Below are positions 35,657 through 44,345 of a stretch of DNA of 64,000 bases, piece after piece; position 1 is the first letter of the stretch, and every line of letters begins with the position of its first letter. This stretch comes from JAKLFA01 sp038222225 (lineage in GTDB: Bacteria > Omnitrophota > Gorgyraeia > Zapsychrales > JANLHA01). Below the pieces are notes generated by a model. That model was not told the origin of the DNA. It searched no databases and worked only from the letters and a program-made list of their open reading frames with translations. The DNA lies in NCBI GenBank assembly GCA_038222225.1, contig JBBRHV010000007.1, positions 1 to 64,000 on the forward strand, given 5' to 3'. A program made the position numbers and the translations under genes.

Positions 35657-37573
35657 TTATTCACTTTTAAAATCCGCGTCAATGACATCATCTTTATTGT
35701 CATTACCGCCGGATTGTTTTTGAGAATCTCCCGCAGCTCCCGCTTCAGGCTGAGGCTGAGCATCTGCTCCCTGCCCCTGCGCCGCCTGCTGTGAGGCTGT
35801 CGCCTTATAAACCTCTTCAGCCAACTTATGGCTTGCCTTCTGAAGCGACTCCATGCCCGTTTTGATGGCTGCGTTGTCTTTCTTCTCGATCGCTTCTTTG
35901 AGAGTCTTAACTTCCTTCTCAATGTTTTCCTTCTCTGAAGCGGAAACTTTATCTCCGTAATCTTTTAACGATTTCTCAGTCGCATACACAATCGTGTTGG
36001 CTTGATTGAGAATTTCGGCGTCTTCCTTACGTTTTTTATCTTCCTCGGCATACTGCTCAGATTCTTTGACCATTTTATTGATCTCTTCTTCTGACAGTTT
36101 ATGCGGCGAGGTGATCTTAATGCTCTGCTCCTTGCCGGTTCCCTTATCTTTAGCTGAAACATGAACGATCCCGTCCGTGTCGATATCAAAAGACACTTCG
36201 ATCTGCGGAACACCCCGCGGTGCTGGCGGAATCCCCACCAGATCAAAACGTCCCAATTCCGTATTATCATTAGCCATTTGGCGTTCGCCCTGAAGCGCCC
36301 GAATCGTCACCGCCGGCTGATTGTCCTCGGCTGTCGAGAAGATCTGACTTCTTTTCGCGGGGATCGTTGTATTGCGCTCAATAAGTTTTGTAAAGATCCC
36401 ACCCATGGTTTCAATCCCCAAAGACAACGGCGTCACATCCAGCAGCAGAACTTCTTTTGCTTCGCCTTTAATAATGCCGCTCTGAATCGCGGCGCCCAAT
36501 GCCACGCACTCCATCGGATCGATCCCACCCTCAATCGTTTGGCCGACTTCGCGCTCAACAAACGCCTGAACGCAAGGCATGCGTGTCGGACCTCCAACCA
36601 TGATCACCCGGTCCACTTTGATCTGCTCGCCAATTTTATCAGAAGAATCCTTAAGCGCACGAATGATCGGCTGACGGCAGCGATCCACGATCGGACCGAC
36701 CAAAGACTCCAGTTTCGAGCGCTCAATGGTCATGGCCAAATGTTTTGGGCCGCTGGCATCCGCTGTAATAAAGGGGAGATTGACCTCTGTTGAGATCGTG
36801 CTTGAAAGCTCCACCTTGGCCTTCTCCGCAGCTTCCCGCAGACGCTGAAACGCCATCTTGTCGTTCTTCAGATCAATGCCGCTTGTTTTTTTGAACTCTT
36901 CACAAATATGATTGATCAGCACATTGTCCATATCTGTCCCACCGAGTTCATTGTCGCCGCTTGTCGATAAAACTTCAAACGTGGCTGCTTTATGTCCTTC
37001 ATCCCATCCCATTTCCATGATCGTAACATCCAGCGTTCCGCCGCCGAAATCAAAAACCATGATCTTCTGGTCTTTGCCGGCCTTGTCCAAACCATAAGCC
37101 AAACAAGCCGCTGTCGGCTCATTAATAATCCGCAGCACTTTAAGCCCGGCAATCTCCCCGGCATCCCGGGTCGCCTGCCGCTGATTATCATTGAAATAGG
37201 CAGGAACCGTGATAACGGCCTCATCCACGGTTTCTCCCAAATACTTTTCCGCGTCCGCTTTGATCTTTTGCAGAATGAACGAGCTCACCTGCTGCGGAGT
37301 AAATTCCTTATCAAAAACTTTAAATTTATAATCTGTTCCCATTTTCCGCTTTGCTGCATAGATGGTCCCTTCAGAGTTAATGGGAGCCTGCCGGCGAGCC
37401 GGTTCTCCGACTAAACGCTGACCATCTTTGGTAAATGCCACAAAAGACGGGAACGCCTTTCCCGAAGCCACACCAGCCCCTTCAGCGGAAGGCAAAATAA
37501 CCGCGCGTCCGCCTTCCATCGCTGCAGCGGCAGAGTTTGATGTTCCTAAATCAATTCCAATTGCTTTTGCCAT
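35657..37573 (-). CDS. dnaK: Chaperone protein DnaK (Hsp70)
   Basis: 638 residues. Nucleotide-binding domain with IDLGTSNSAAA (Ser where GTTNS is most common), VFDFGGGTLDVTI and VGGPTRMPCVQ; substrate domain from about residue 390; Gln/Ala-rich tail ending in DVIDADF. It refolds client proteins with GrpE and DnaJ encoded on either side. AGGAGG precedes ATG 37573. Controlled with hrcA and grpE by the CIRCE operator at 39068-39094. Confidence 0.97.
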   Translation of the reverse strand: MAKAIGIDLGTSNSAAAAMEGGRAVILPSAEGAGVASGKAFPSFVAFTKDGQRLVGEPARRQAPINSEGTIYAAKRKMGTDYKFKVFDKEFTPQQVSSFILQKIKADAEKYLGETVDEAVITVPAYFNDNQRQATRDAGEIAGLKVLRIINEPTAACLAYGLDKAGKDQKIMVFDFGGGTLDVTIMEMGWDEGHKAATFEVLSTSGDNELGGTDMDNVLINHICEEFKKTSGIDLKNDKMAFQRLREAAEKAKVELSSTISTEVNLPFITADASGPKHLAMTIERSKLESLVGPIVDRCRQPIIRALKDSSDKIGEQIKVDRVIMVGGPTRMPCVQAFVEREVGQTIEGGIDPMECVALGAAIQSGIIKGEAKEVLLLDVTPLSLGIETMGGIFTKLIERNTTIPAKRSQIFSTAEDNQPAVTIRALQGERQMANDNTELGRFDLVGIPPAPRGVPQIEVSFDIDTDGIVHVSAKDKGTGKEQSIKITSPHKLSEEEINKMVKESEQYAEEDKKRKEDAEILNQANTIVYATEKSLKDYGDKVSASEKENIEKEVKTLKEAIEKKDNAAIKTGMESLQKASHKLAEEVYKATASQQAAQGQGADAQPQPEAGAAGDSQKQSGGNDNKDDVIDADFKSE

Positions 37574-37624
37574 GATTCTCCTCCTAGCTAAAAACTTTTT
37601 ACAACGTTACCTTTGAATTAAAAT

Positions 37625-38272
37625 TTATTCCTGAACCGAGCCTTCTTCCGGCTCAACTGAATTTTGATCAAGCTCCGCGCTGTTTCCTGATTCATCCGGA
37701 GAAACATTCACGACAACGCCCACTTTAGCCGTCCGCAGAACTCTGTCTCCGATCCGATAGCCTTTTTGCAGCTCCTGAATCACCATTCCATTTTCCTGCT
37801 CTTGACTGGGAGTCTGCATCAAAATCTCATGCATATGCGGATCAAACATCTTTCCGACTGCTTCAATCGGTTCAGCGCCCTGTTTTTTGAGCAGCGCATA
37901 GACCCTTTTCATCACCATCTCTACGCCGTGAATAAAGGAATCATAGTCCTGATGTTTCGCGCGGGCCGTTTCAACGGAACGCTCCAGGTCGTCAAGAACA
38001 TACAAAAATTCGCTGATCAAACCTTCATTGGCATACTTGACGAATTCCATTCTGTCCCGCTCATTGCGTTTGCGGACATTCTCAAACTCTGCCAAAATTC
38101 TCAAGTATTTATCTTTGCTGTCCTTTGCCTGCTCCTGAAGGGCTTGATACTCAGACAGCCTCACTTCGATGGTTGTATCCGGTTCTGACGCCGCAGACTC
38201 TACCGGCGCCTTTTCCTCACCACAGCAGCAAGGATCATTCTTCTGCCCTTTACAATGTTCTTTCTTGCTCAT
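37625..38272 (-). CDS. grpE: Nucleotide exchange factor GrpE
   Basis: 215 residues: acidic/Cys-rich N-terminus (CCCGEE), long coiled coil and a C-terminal beta domain with the family motif AVGKMFDPHMHEILM and GYRIGDRVLRTAKVGV. It releases ADP from DnaK. I prefer ATG 38272 (TGAGGT 5 nt upstream); an ATG at 38284 overlaps the hrcA stop as ATGA and would add 4 residues. Translationally coupled to hrcA either way. Confidence 0.94.
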   Translation of the reverse strand: MSKKEHCKGQKNDPCCCGEEKAPVESAASEPDTTIEVRLSEYQALQEQAKDSKDKYLRILAEFENVRKRNERDRMEFVKYANEGLISEFLYVLDDLERSVETARAKHQDYDSFIHGVEMVMKRVYALLKKQGAEPIEAVGKMFDPHMHEILMQTPSQEQENGMVIQELQKGYRIGDRVLRTAKVGVVVNVSPDESGNSAELDQNSVEPEEGSVQE

Positions 38273-38280
38273 AAACGACC

Positions 38281-39015
38281 TCATAGTTCATTCATCAAAT
38301 TTGATAAATACCCCAAGGTGGAAACCACTTTTTCATAATTCATTCTGGAAGGACCTAGAACCGCCAAACGGCCAGTCCGTCCGTCATGCAGAGAATACTG
38401 TGAAATCGCCACCGCGCATTCACTCATTTCCTTACAGGCAAGTTCCTGCCCGATAAAAACCTGAACCCGCTTTTGCAATTCACAATTGATCAGCAAGATC
38501 AGCTGTTCTTTCTCCTCAAGAACCGACAAAATACTACGAATTTTTTGAATGTCTTGATAATCGGGATATTCCACGACAAAACGCCGCCCGCTGCAGAAAA
38601 CCAAATCATGACTTCCATCCACGCTTACGATGCTCGTATACTGAGTCAAATCCGAGATCATCTGTGTCGTTTTTTCCAGCATCCGTTCAAGATTCCGGGT
38701 TTCTTCCTCATATTCTTTTTTTATAGTTTCCTTCTGCTCTTCCAGCAGGGAAATTTCATTCATGATGTTATCCACATAAAAACGATACCCGTCCTGTGTC
38801 GGCAACCGGCCAGCGGACGTGTGCGGATGAGTCAAAAACCCCTCAACTTCAAGCTCCGCGAGAATATTACGGATCGTGGCCGGACTCACATCTAGAAAAT
38901 AACTCTTGGCAATATAAGACGAACTCACTGGAGTCGCAGCACGGATGTATTCATTGACCACAATGCCCAAGACCCGCTCTTTGCGTTCTTGATAGATCGA
39001 TTGCTTTGTTGTCAT
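38281..39015 (-). CDS. hrcA: Heat-inducible transcription repressor HrcA, short form
   Basis: 244 residues from ATG 39015 (GAGGAG upstream). Winged-helix N-terminus (QERKERVLGIVVNEYI, VSPATIRNILAELE, HPHTSAGRLPTQDGYRFYV) and the C-terminal GPSRMNYEKVVSTLGYLS motif are clear. Typical HrcA has about 340 residues, so roughly 100 residues of the middle GAF-like/dimerisation region are missing. It represses its own operon by binding CIRCE, which is present 53 bp upstream. Confidence 0.9.
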   Translation of the reverse strand: MTTKQSIYQERKERVLGIVVNEYIRAATPVSSSYIAKSYFLDVSPATIRNILAELEVEGFLTHPHTSAGRLPTQDGYRFYVDNIMNEISLLEEQKETIKKEYEEETRNLERMLEKTTQMISDLTQYTSIVSVDGSHDLVFCSGRRFVVEYPDYQDIQKIRSILSVLEEKEQLILLINCELQKRVQVFIGQELACKEMSECAVAISQYSLHDGRTGRLAVLGPSRMNYEKVVSTLGYLSNLMNEL

Positions 39016-39067
39016 ACCCCCCCAACTCCTCTTAAATATTTCGCCCCTGACGTTTCTTTTGAAAATT

Positions 39068-39094
39068 TTAGCACTCAAATAATGAGATTGCTAA
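39068..39094. promoter_or_regulatory. CIRCE operator (HrcA binding site)
   Basis: TTAGCACTC-N9-GATTGCTAA, one mismatch from the consensus TTAGCACTC-N9-GAGTGCTAA. It lies just downstream of the -10 box and 53 bp before hrcA, placing hrcA-grpE-dnaK-dnaJ under HrcA. Confidence 0.95.
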
Positions 39095-39100
39095 AGCGCT

Positions 39101-39128
39101 ATTATAACAAAAAAGTTCTGCTTGTCAA
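39101..39128 (-). promoter_or_regulatory. Sigma70 promoter of the hrcA-grpE-dnaK-dnaJ operon
   Basis: The minus strand reads TTGACA (39128-39123), 16-nt spacer, TATAAT (39106-39101), both perfect consensus. The predicted start of transcription falls in or next to CIRCE. Confidence 0.8.
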
Positions 39129-39183
39129 TCTCTGACAGGCGGGCTCTATCAAAAACATAACCTACTCAAATTAAATGGGTTAA

Positions 39184-39870
39184 CTATTTCTGGTCTTCTT
39201 TGAGGCGAGACACACAAGCACTCACGATCAGCATATCTTCCAAAAAATTTTCGATCAAAGGCACATTATTGCGTAAATCTGAAATAGACGGATTCAGATC
39301 TCCTGGCGGATAAAAACGCAAAAAAATGATTCCATCAACAATTTCCAAAGACAAAGAGGGCTTGCCCCGCTGATCCCGATTTTTATACTTCCCGAAAATA
39401 CGAGCTACCGCCTCATCTGCGAAAAGCCGACTTGCCAGATCCGGCATATTAGAGAATGCACTAAACTCTTTCAGACTTGCCGGAAGCTGAACTATGCTGG
39501 CCCGCCAACTGTCCTCTTCATGCGCGACATCTCCAAATGCCGGCGAATTAGAACGGATTTGAGTGCGCAGGCGCTCAGTAATACTCAATGTCAAATCAAG
39601 CGGAGTTTGAAGCTTGAGATACCCTCGATACTGCGCCTTATCTGAAATTTTATCCTCAATATCTTCATAGCTGAATTGCTGATGCCGATATTCAAATTCC
39701 AAACAATAACAATTCGGACGCGCCTCGATCTGTGAGATCTTTGCATCCAAAAGCTTGACCAAGGCCTCCAGATGCCTTTTTCGCTGATCTTTGTTGGTCA
39801 AAAAATCACTGCTTAAAAATGCGATTCCTCCAACACACGCCAAAACAATCATAATAATAATAGGACTCAT
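39184..39870 (-). CDS. Hypothetical protein with one N-terminal membrane helix
   Basis: 228 residues; not recognised. One hydrophobic helix (about 3-22) is followed by a soluble domain with alternating charged and beta-prone stretches and no cysteine cluster or known catalytic motif. AGGGAG precedes ATG 39870. It lies between clpB and the hrcA operon, so a role in envelope or heat stress is possible but unsupported. Confidence 0.7.
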   Translation of the reverse strand: MSPIIIMIVLACVGGIAFLSSDFLTNKDQRKRHLEALVKLLDAKISQIEARPNCYCLEFEYRHQQFSYEDIEDKISDKAQYRGYLKLQTPLDLTLSITERLRTQIRSNSPAFGDVAHEEDSWRASIVQLPASLKEFSAFSNMPDLASRLFADEAVARIFGKYKNRDQRGKPSLSLEIVDGIIFLRFYPPGDLNPSISDLRNNVPLIENFLEDMLIVSACVSRLKEDQK

Positions 39871-39982
39871 AATTTCTCCCTATTGTAACCGATGTGCCAA
39901 AAGTATAACCCCATTTTTAAATTTTTAAAAGAGTTTTTTACAAATCCTTTTTGTCAAAGAACGATTTTTCCCTTCCTCCCGA

Positions 39983-42556
39983 TTAAACAGAAACCAGTTC
40001 CAAGCCTGCCTTGCCACAACTGACCGAAACCCGCTGATGATCCTGAATCGCGCCCTTTAACAATGCCAGGGCAATTCTGTCTTGCACGTTTTTTTGAATA
40101 ACGCGCTTCAGCGGACGGGCTCCATAAGCCGGGTCAAATCCATGTTCCACCAGCCATTCCTTTGCCGCCGGCAAAACCTCTAGCTCAATATGACGGCCCT
40201 TCAAACGTTCCTGCACTTCTGCCAGCTGAATATCCACAATGTGAATGAGATCTGTTTTCTGAAGACGGTTGAAAATGATCGTTTCATCCACACGATTCAG
40301 AAACTCCGGACGAAAACAGCCCTTCAATGAATCCTGAATATGCTTATGGATCTGCGCACGGTCTTCCAAATTCGCGATCTCTTCAGAGCCAATATTGGAT
40401 GTCATAATAATGATCGTGTTTTTAAAATTCACAATGCGCCCCTGACCGTCGGTCAGGCGCCCGTCATCCAGGATCTGCAAAAGAACATTGAAGACATCCG
40501 GATGCGCTTTCTCGATTTCATCCAAAAGGACGACTGAATACGGCCGACGGCGAACCGCCTCGGTCAACTGCCCGCCTTCATCATACCCGACATATCCCGG
40601 CGGCGCCCCTATTAAGCGCGATACAGAATGTTTCTCCATGTATTCGGTCATATCGATCCGCACCATGGCCTCCGAATCATCAAACAGAAACCATGCCAGC
40701 GAGCGAGCCAACTCCGTCTTCCCCACACCCGTTGGGCCGACAAAAATAAACGAACCAATCGGGCGCTTGGGATCACTTAAACCTGTGCGAGACCGGCGGA
40801 TACTGGCTGAAACCAATTCAATGGCCTCCTCTTGCCCGACAACCTTAGACCGCAGGCCTTCTTCAATATGGATCAGTTTTTCCGTTTCGCCTTCCATCAA
40901 TTTTGAAAGCGGGATTTTTGTCCACTTCGAAACGATCTGCGCAATATCCTCCTCATCCACTTCTTCCTTTAAAAGTGAACCCGCCTGCTGAATCCGCAGA
41001 AGCTTTTCATTCTGAGCCTTCATTTGTTTCTCTAATTCGATCAGCTTTCCGTAACGGATTTCCGCCACGCGGCCCAATTCGCCCTGTTTTTCAAATTGAG
41101 CAGCCTTATGCTTAAGCTCTTCCTCCTCAGCCTTAATCTTTTGAATCCGCTCAATGACATCCTTCTCTCCCTGCCATCGCAAGCGTAACGCCTGATAACC
41201 TTCTTTTAACTGAACCACCTCAGCATCCAGCTTTTCCAGACGCTCCTTGGACGCGGCGTCTTTTTCTTTCTTTAATGCTTGTCGCTCAATCTCCAATTGC
41301 CGTATCCGGCGTTCAGCGGCATCTAATTCCTGCGGCATAGAGTCAATTTCAATCCTCAAGCGGGAAGCCGCCTCGTCGATCAAATCAATGGCCTTATCCG
41401 GCAAAAACCGTTCCGTAATATAACGGTCCGACATGGTGGCCGCAGCGATCAACGCCGCGTCCTGTATGCGCACTCCATGATGCACCTCATAACGCTCTTT
41501 AAGCCCGCGCAAAATAGCGATCGTATCCTCCACGCTGGGCTGGCTCACAATGACCGGCTGAAACCTTCGTTCCAAAGCCGCATCTTTTTCAATATACTGA
41601 CGGTATTCATCCAGAGTAGTCGCGCCGATACAACGCAAGAGCCCCCGGGCCAAAGCCGGTTTCAAAAGATTGCCCGCATCGATGGCGCCGTCCGCTTTCC
41701 CGGTTCCGACGATGGTATGCAATTCATCAATGAAAAGAACAATCTCTCCATCCTTGGATTCCACCTCTTTCAAAACAGCCTTCAGCCGCTCTTCAAATTC
41801 TCCCCGGAATTTAGCCCCGGCAATCAGCGCGCCCATATCAAGGACCATTAATTTCTTGTTCTTCAATCCTTCCGGCACATCCCCTTCAAAAATGCGCTGG
41901 GCCAGCCCTTCCACAATGGCGGTTTTTCCGACGCCAGGCTCACCGATCAGCACCGGATTATTTTTTGTCCGCCGGGAAAGAACTTGGATCAGCCGGCGTA
42001 TTTCCTCATCCCGACCGATCACAGGATCCAATTTTCCCTGGCTGGCAAGTTCCGTGAGATCACGGGCATATTTTTCAAGCGCCTGATATCTCTCTTCGGA
42101 ATTCTGATCTGTGACTTTTTGTCCGCCGCGAACACCCTTAAGGATCGAAAGGATATCGTTCTCCCGAATGCCGTGTCTGCGCAAAAATTGCGACACCGCA
42201 TTGGACTCTTCCTTAAACAGCGCCAGCAGCACGTGCTCCTGAGTGACATACTCATCCTGCATGCGGCTGGCCTGATTTTGCGCCTCCAGTAACACGCCGT
42301 TCAAGCGCTGTGATAAAAAAGGCGCCGTCCCTTCCACTTTCGGCCGACGGGAAATCTCTTCCTGGCATATCCGTTGAACTTCAGCAAGATCAACTCCCAA
42401 ACGGGACAAGATCGTCGCCGCCACGCCCTTGGGTTCTTGCAAAAAGGCTATCATCAGATGCTCGATGTCGACCTGCTGCTGACTGTGTCCTTGAGCGATC
42501 TGGATCGCCTGCTGAAGACTTTCCTGACTTTTCATTGTGAACTTATCAAATTGCAT
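39983..42556 (-). CDS. clpB: ATP-dependent disaggregase ClpB
   Basis: 857 residues: N-domain (1-145), AAA1 with Walker A GEPGVGKT (205-212), the coiled-coil middle domain (about 405-530) that separates ClpB from ClpA/C, and AAA2 with GPTGVGKT (607-614). It rescues aggregated proteins with DnaK. AAGGA is 7 nt before ATG 42556, and a CIRCE-like operator lies at 42596-42622. The gene follows an HspR-like regulator. Confidence 0.97.
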   Translation of the reverse strand: MQFDKFTMKSQESLQQAIQIAQGHSQQQVDIEHLMIAFLQEPKGVAATILSRLGVDLAEVQRICQEEISRRPKVEGTAPFLSQRLNGVLLEAQNQASRMQDEYVTQEHVLLALFKEESNAVSQFLRRHGIRENDILSILKGVRGGQKVTDQNSEERYQALEKYARDLTELASQGKLDPVIGRDEEIRRLIQVLSRRTKNNPVLIGEPGVGKTAIVEGLAQRIFEGDVPEGLKNKKLMVLDMGALIAGAKFRGEFEERLKAVLKEVESKDGEIVLFIDELHTIVGTGKADGAIDAGNLLKPALARGLLRCIGATTLDEYRQYIEKDAALERRFQPVIVSQPSVEDTIAILRGLKERYEVHHGVRIQDAALIAAATMSDRYITERFLPDKAIDLIDEAASRLRIEIDSMPQELDAAERRIRQLEIERQALKKEKDAASKERLEKLDAEVVQLKEGYQALRLRWQGEKDVIERIQKIKAEEEELKHKAAQFEKQGELGRVAEIRYGKLIELEKQMKAQNEKLLRIQQAGSLLKEEVDEEDIAQIVSKWTKIPLSKLMEGETEKLIHIEEGLRSKVVGQEEAIELVSASIRRSRTGLSDPKRPIGSFIFVGPTGVGKTELARSLAWFLFDDSEAMVRIDMTEYMEKHSVSRLIGAPPGYVGYDEGGQLTEAVRRRPYSVVLLDEIEKAHPDVFNVLLQILDDGRLTDGQGRIVNFKNTIIIMTSNIGSEEIANLEDRAQIHKHIQDSLKGCFRPEFLNRVDETIIFNRLQKTDLIHIVDIQLAEVQERLKGRHIELEVLPAAKEWLVEHGFDPAYGARPLKRVIQKNVQDRIALALLKGAIQDHQRVSVSCGKAGLELVSV

Positions 42557-42595
42557 AACGGGTCCTTATTACGCGGTTTAATGATCAACGGTTTT

Positions 42596-42622
42596 CTGGC
42601 ACTCTAGCCACTCGAGTGCCAA
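42596..42622. promoter_or_regulatory. CIRCE-like operator upstream of clpB
   Basis: CTGGCACTC-N9-GAGTGCCAA: the inner 8 bases of each arm are perfectly inverted (TGGCACTC/GAGTGCCA). The right arm has one mismatch to CIRCE and the left arm two. It sits 40 bp before clpB, suggesting HrcA control. Confidence 0.8.
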
Positions 42623-42640
42623 ATCACATCCAAAAAATTT

Positions 42641-42919
42641 TTACCCCTTGTCTTCTATCGTCAAAATAATCTTAATTCCGCTCAAATTCACTCTCTTTTC
42701 ACCCATCAAATAATGAACATAATTTAAAACCTTAATCTGTTCCTTCGAATAACACCGGGTACATTTGCCAATCCGTTTCGGTGAAACAATGCCCATATCA
42801 TCCAGTTTCCGCAACGTCCAAATCGGAATATCCACGATGCGACTCACAACCCCGATAATAAAAACCGGTTCATTTGGGTCCAGCTCAATATCAAATTGTT
42901 CAACATCAAAGTCTTCCAT
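42641..42919 (-). CDS. MerR-family regulator, HspR-like
   Basis: 92 residues from ATG 42919 (AGGAGA 7 nt upstream; a TTG further up is unlikely). A MerR helix-turn-helix is visible: PVFIIGVVSRIVDIPIWTLRKLDDMGIVSPKRIGKCTRCYSKEQI, followed by NLSGIKIIL. The end matches the VNLAGVKxIL region of HspR, and the gene sits directly upstream of clpB, as HspR often does. An acidic N-terminal extension (EDFDVEQFDIELDPNE) is odd. Confidence 0.82.
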   Translation of the reverse strand: MEDFDVEQFDIELDPNEPVFIIGVVSRIVDIPIWTLRKLDDMGIVSPKRIGKCTRCYSKEQIKVLNYVHYLMGEKRVNLSGIKIILTIEDKG

Positions 42920-42943
42920 AAGCAATCTCCTGAGCTCACTAGA

Positions 42944-42972
42944 AATATAACACAAGCTAACTATAATGTCAA
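42944..42972 (-). promoter_or_regulatory. Promoter of the HspR-like gene with operator repeat in the spacer
   Basis: The minus strand reads TTGACA (42972-42967), exactly 17 nt, TATATT (42949-42944). The 11-bp element ATAGTTAGCTT lies in the spacer (42964-42954) and is repeated at 43008-42998. A 7-bp inverted repeat TTATCTA...TAGATAA (42975-42999) lies just upstream of the -35. This layout suggests autoregulation. Confidence 0.75.
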
Positions 42973-43129
42973 GGTTATCTACCAAAAATATTTAGATAAG
43001 CTAACTATTAGACATTTGCGCCCCGCGTTCCTTACATTCTTTTAAGCCATCTCGCCCGCCTCCTTCTTAAGCGCTGCCTTCTCTAAAATAATAACGACAA
43101 GTCACGGAATGCATTCCCGAATATTTATA

Positions 43130-43157
43130 TTGATAAAATCTTATATTCAGATATAAC
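43130..43157 (+). promoter_or_regulatory. Candidate promoter for the plus-strand glycosyltransferase pair
   Basis: TTGATA (43130-43135), 16-nt spacer, TATAAC (43152-43157), about 27 nt before ATG 43184. No Shine-Dalgarno is seen between. Confidence 0.45.
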
Positions 43158-43183
43158 TAAGATAAATATTGCCGTTTAAAACT

Positions 43184-44323
43184 ATGAATCAATCAAACCC
43201 CCAACTCAGCATTATCTTGCCCTGCCTCAATGAAGAATCTGGCCTGAAGTCTTCTTTAGACCATATTCTCACGGTCATTGAACGGCACCGGCTCTCGGTA
43301 GAAATCCTTGTTGTCGACAACGGCTCAACCGATAACAGCCGCGCGATCGCAAAACAATTCCCCTCGGTTAAACTTCTGGAGGAAAGCGAACGCGGATACG
43401 GGGCCGCCTGCCGGGCCGGCCTCAAAGCATCCGGCGGAACATTTTTACTGATTGCTGACTGTGACGGAAGTTATGATTTTGACCACCTCCCCCTCTTTCT
43501 CGACAACCTCTCTCAAGGATATGATTTTGTCATCGGCAACCGTTTTGCCGGCCACATGCATAAAAACGCCATGCCCTGGGCTCATCGCTACATCGGAAAC
43601 CCCATCCTGTCCGGACTGCTGCGGCTTTTTTTTCGCTCCTCAATTCAGGACTCTCACTGCGGACTGCGCGGCATCACGCGTACGGCGCTTGACCGTCTTA
43701 ATCTGCGTACCGTCGGCATGGAATTCGCCTCTGAAATGGTAATCAAAGCTGAAAAACTAAAATTAAAAATCGCCCAAGTCCCGGTGAATTACAATCAACG
43801 CTTAGGCCGTTCCAAGCTGAAATCACTGAGTGACGGTTGGCGCCATTTGCGTTTTATGCTCCTCTACAGCCCGCTTTTTCTTTTTTTTCTGCCCGGAGCA
43901 GGAATGTTCTGTATCGGCATACTGGGATTTTTCTTAAGTTATTTTGAGCTTATTCAAATCGGCACTATCCGTTTTCAAGAACACCCCCTTTTTGTCTTTG
44001 CCCTTTTCATCATCATTGGTTATCAGCTGATCATTTTTTCTCTCTTTGCAAAAACATATGCTATCACCCACTTTGATGAACCCCCCATTTTTGAAAAATT
44101 TTATCATTATATCACCATTGAACACGTCGGGATTTTTGGGATTCTTTTTACCGTATTCGGCGCCGGAATTTATTGGGGAATTCTTCAGAAATGGCTCCAT
44201 ATGCATTTCGGCCCTCTGAATGAAATTAAAAATGCGATTCTCGCGCTGCTGCTCATGACCGTCGGGATGCAGACCCTGTTTTCATCCTTTATGCTCAGCA
44301 TCTTGGGGATTAAAGAAAAATGA
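43184..44323 (+). CDS. Membrane GT2 glycosyltransferase (dolichol-phosphate-mannose-synthase type)
   Basis: 379 residues. GT2 domain with SIILPCLNEESGL, VVDNGSTDNS, ADCDGSYDF (DxD) and GNRFAGHM, then four or so C-terminal membrane helices (about 225-375). It should move a sugar from an NDP donor to polyprenyl phosphate, or act on a membrane acceptor. Start ATG 43184 lacks a Shine-Dalgarno; a TTG 15 nt upstream is an alternative. First of two plus-strand genes in an otherwise minus-strand window. Confidence 0.86.
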   Translation: MNQSNPQLSIILPCLNEESGLKSSLDHILTVIERHRLSVEILVVDNGSTDNSRAIAKQFPSVKLLEESERGYGAACRAGLKASGGTFLLIADCDGSYDFDHLPLFLDNLSQGYDFVIGNRFAGHMHKNAMPWAHRYIGNPILSGLLRLFFRSSIQDSHCGLRGITRTALDRLNLRTVGMEFASEMVIKAEKLKLKIAQVPVNYNQRLGRSKLKSLSDGWRHLRFMLLYSPLFLFFLPGAGMFCIGILGFFLSYFELIQIGTIRFQEHPLFVFALFIIIGYQLIIFSLFAKTYAITHFDEPPIFEKFYHYITIEHVGIFGILFTVFGAGIYWGILQKWLHMHFGPLNEIKNAILALLLMTVGMQTLFSSFMLSILGIKEK

Positions 44324-44345
44324 CATTTTATACATCGGCCTCTTT

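Noticed and set aside
36161..36793. Plus-strand ORF of 210 codons
   Set aside because: Antisense to dnaK; a long shadow frame is usual opposite this gene.
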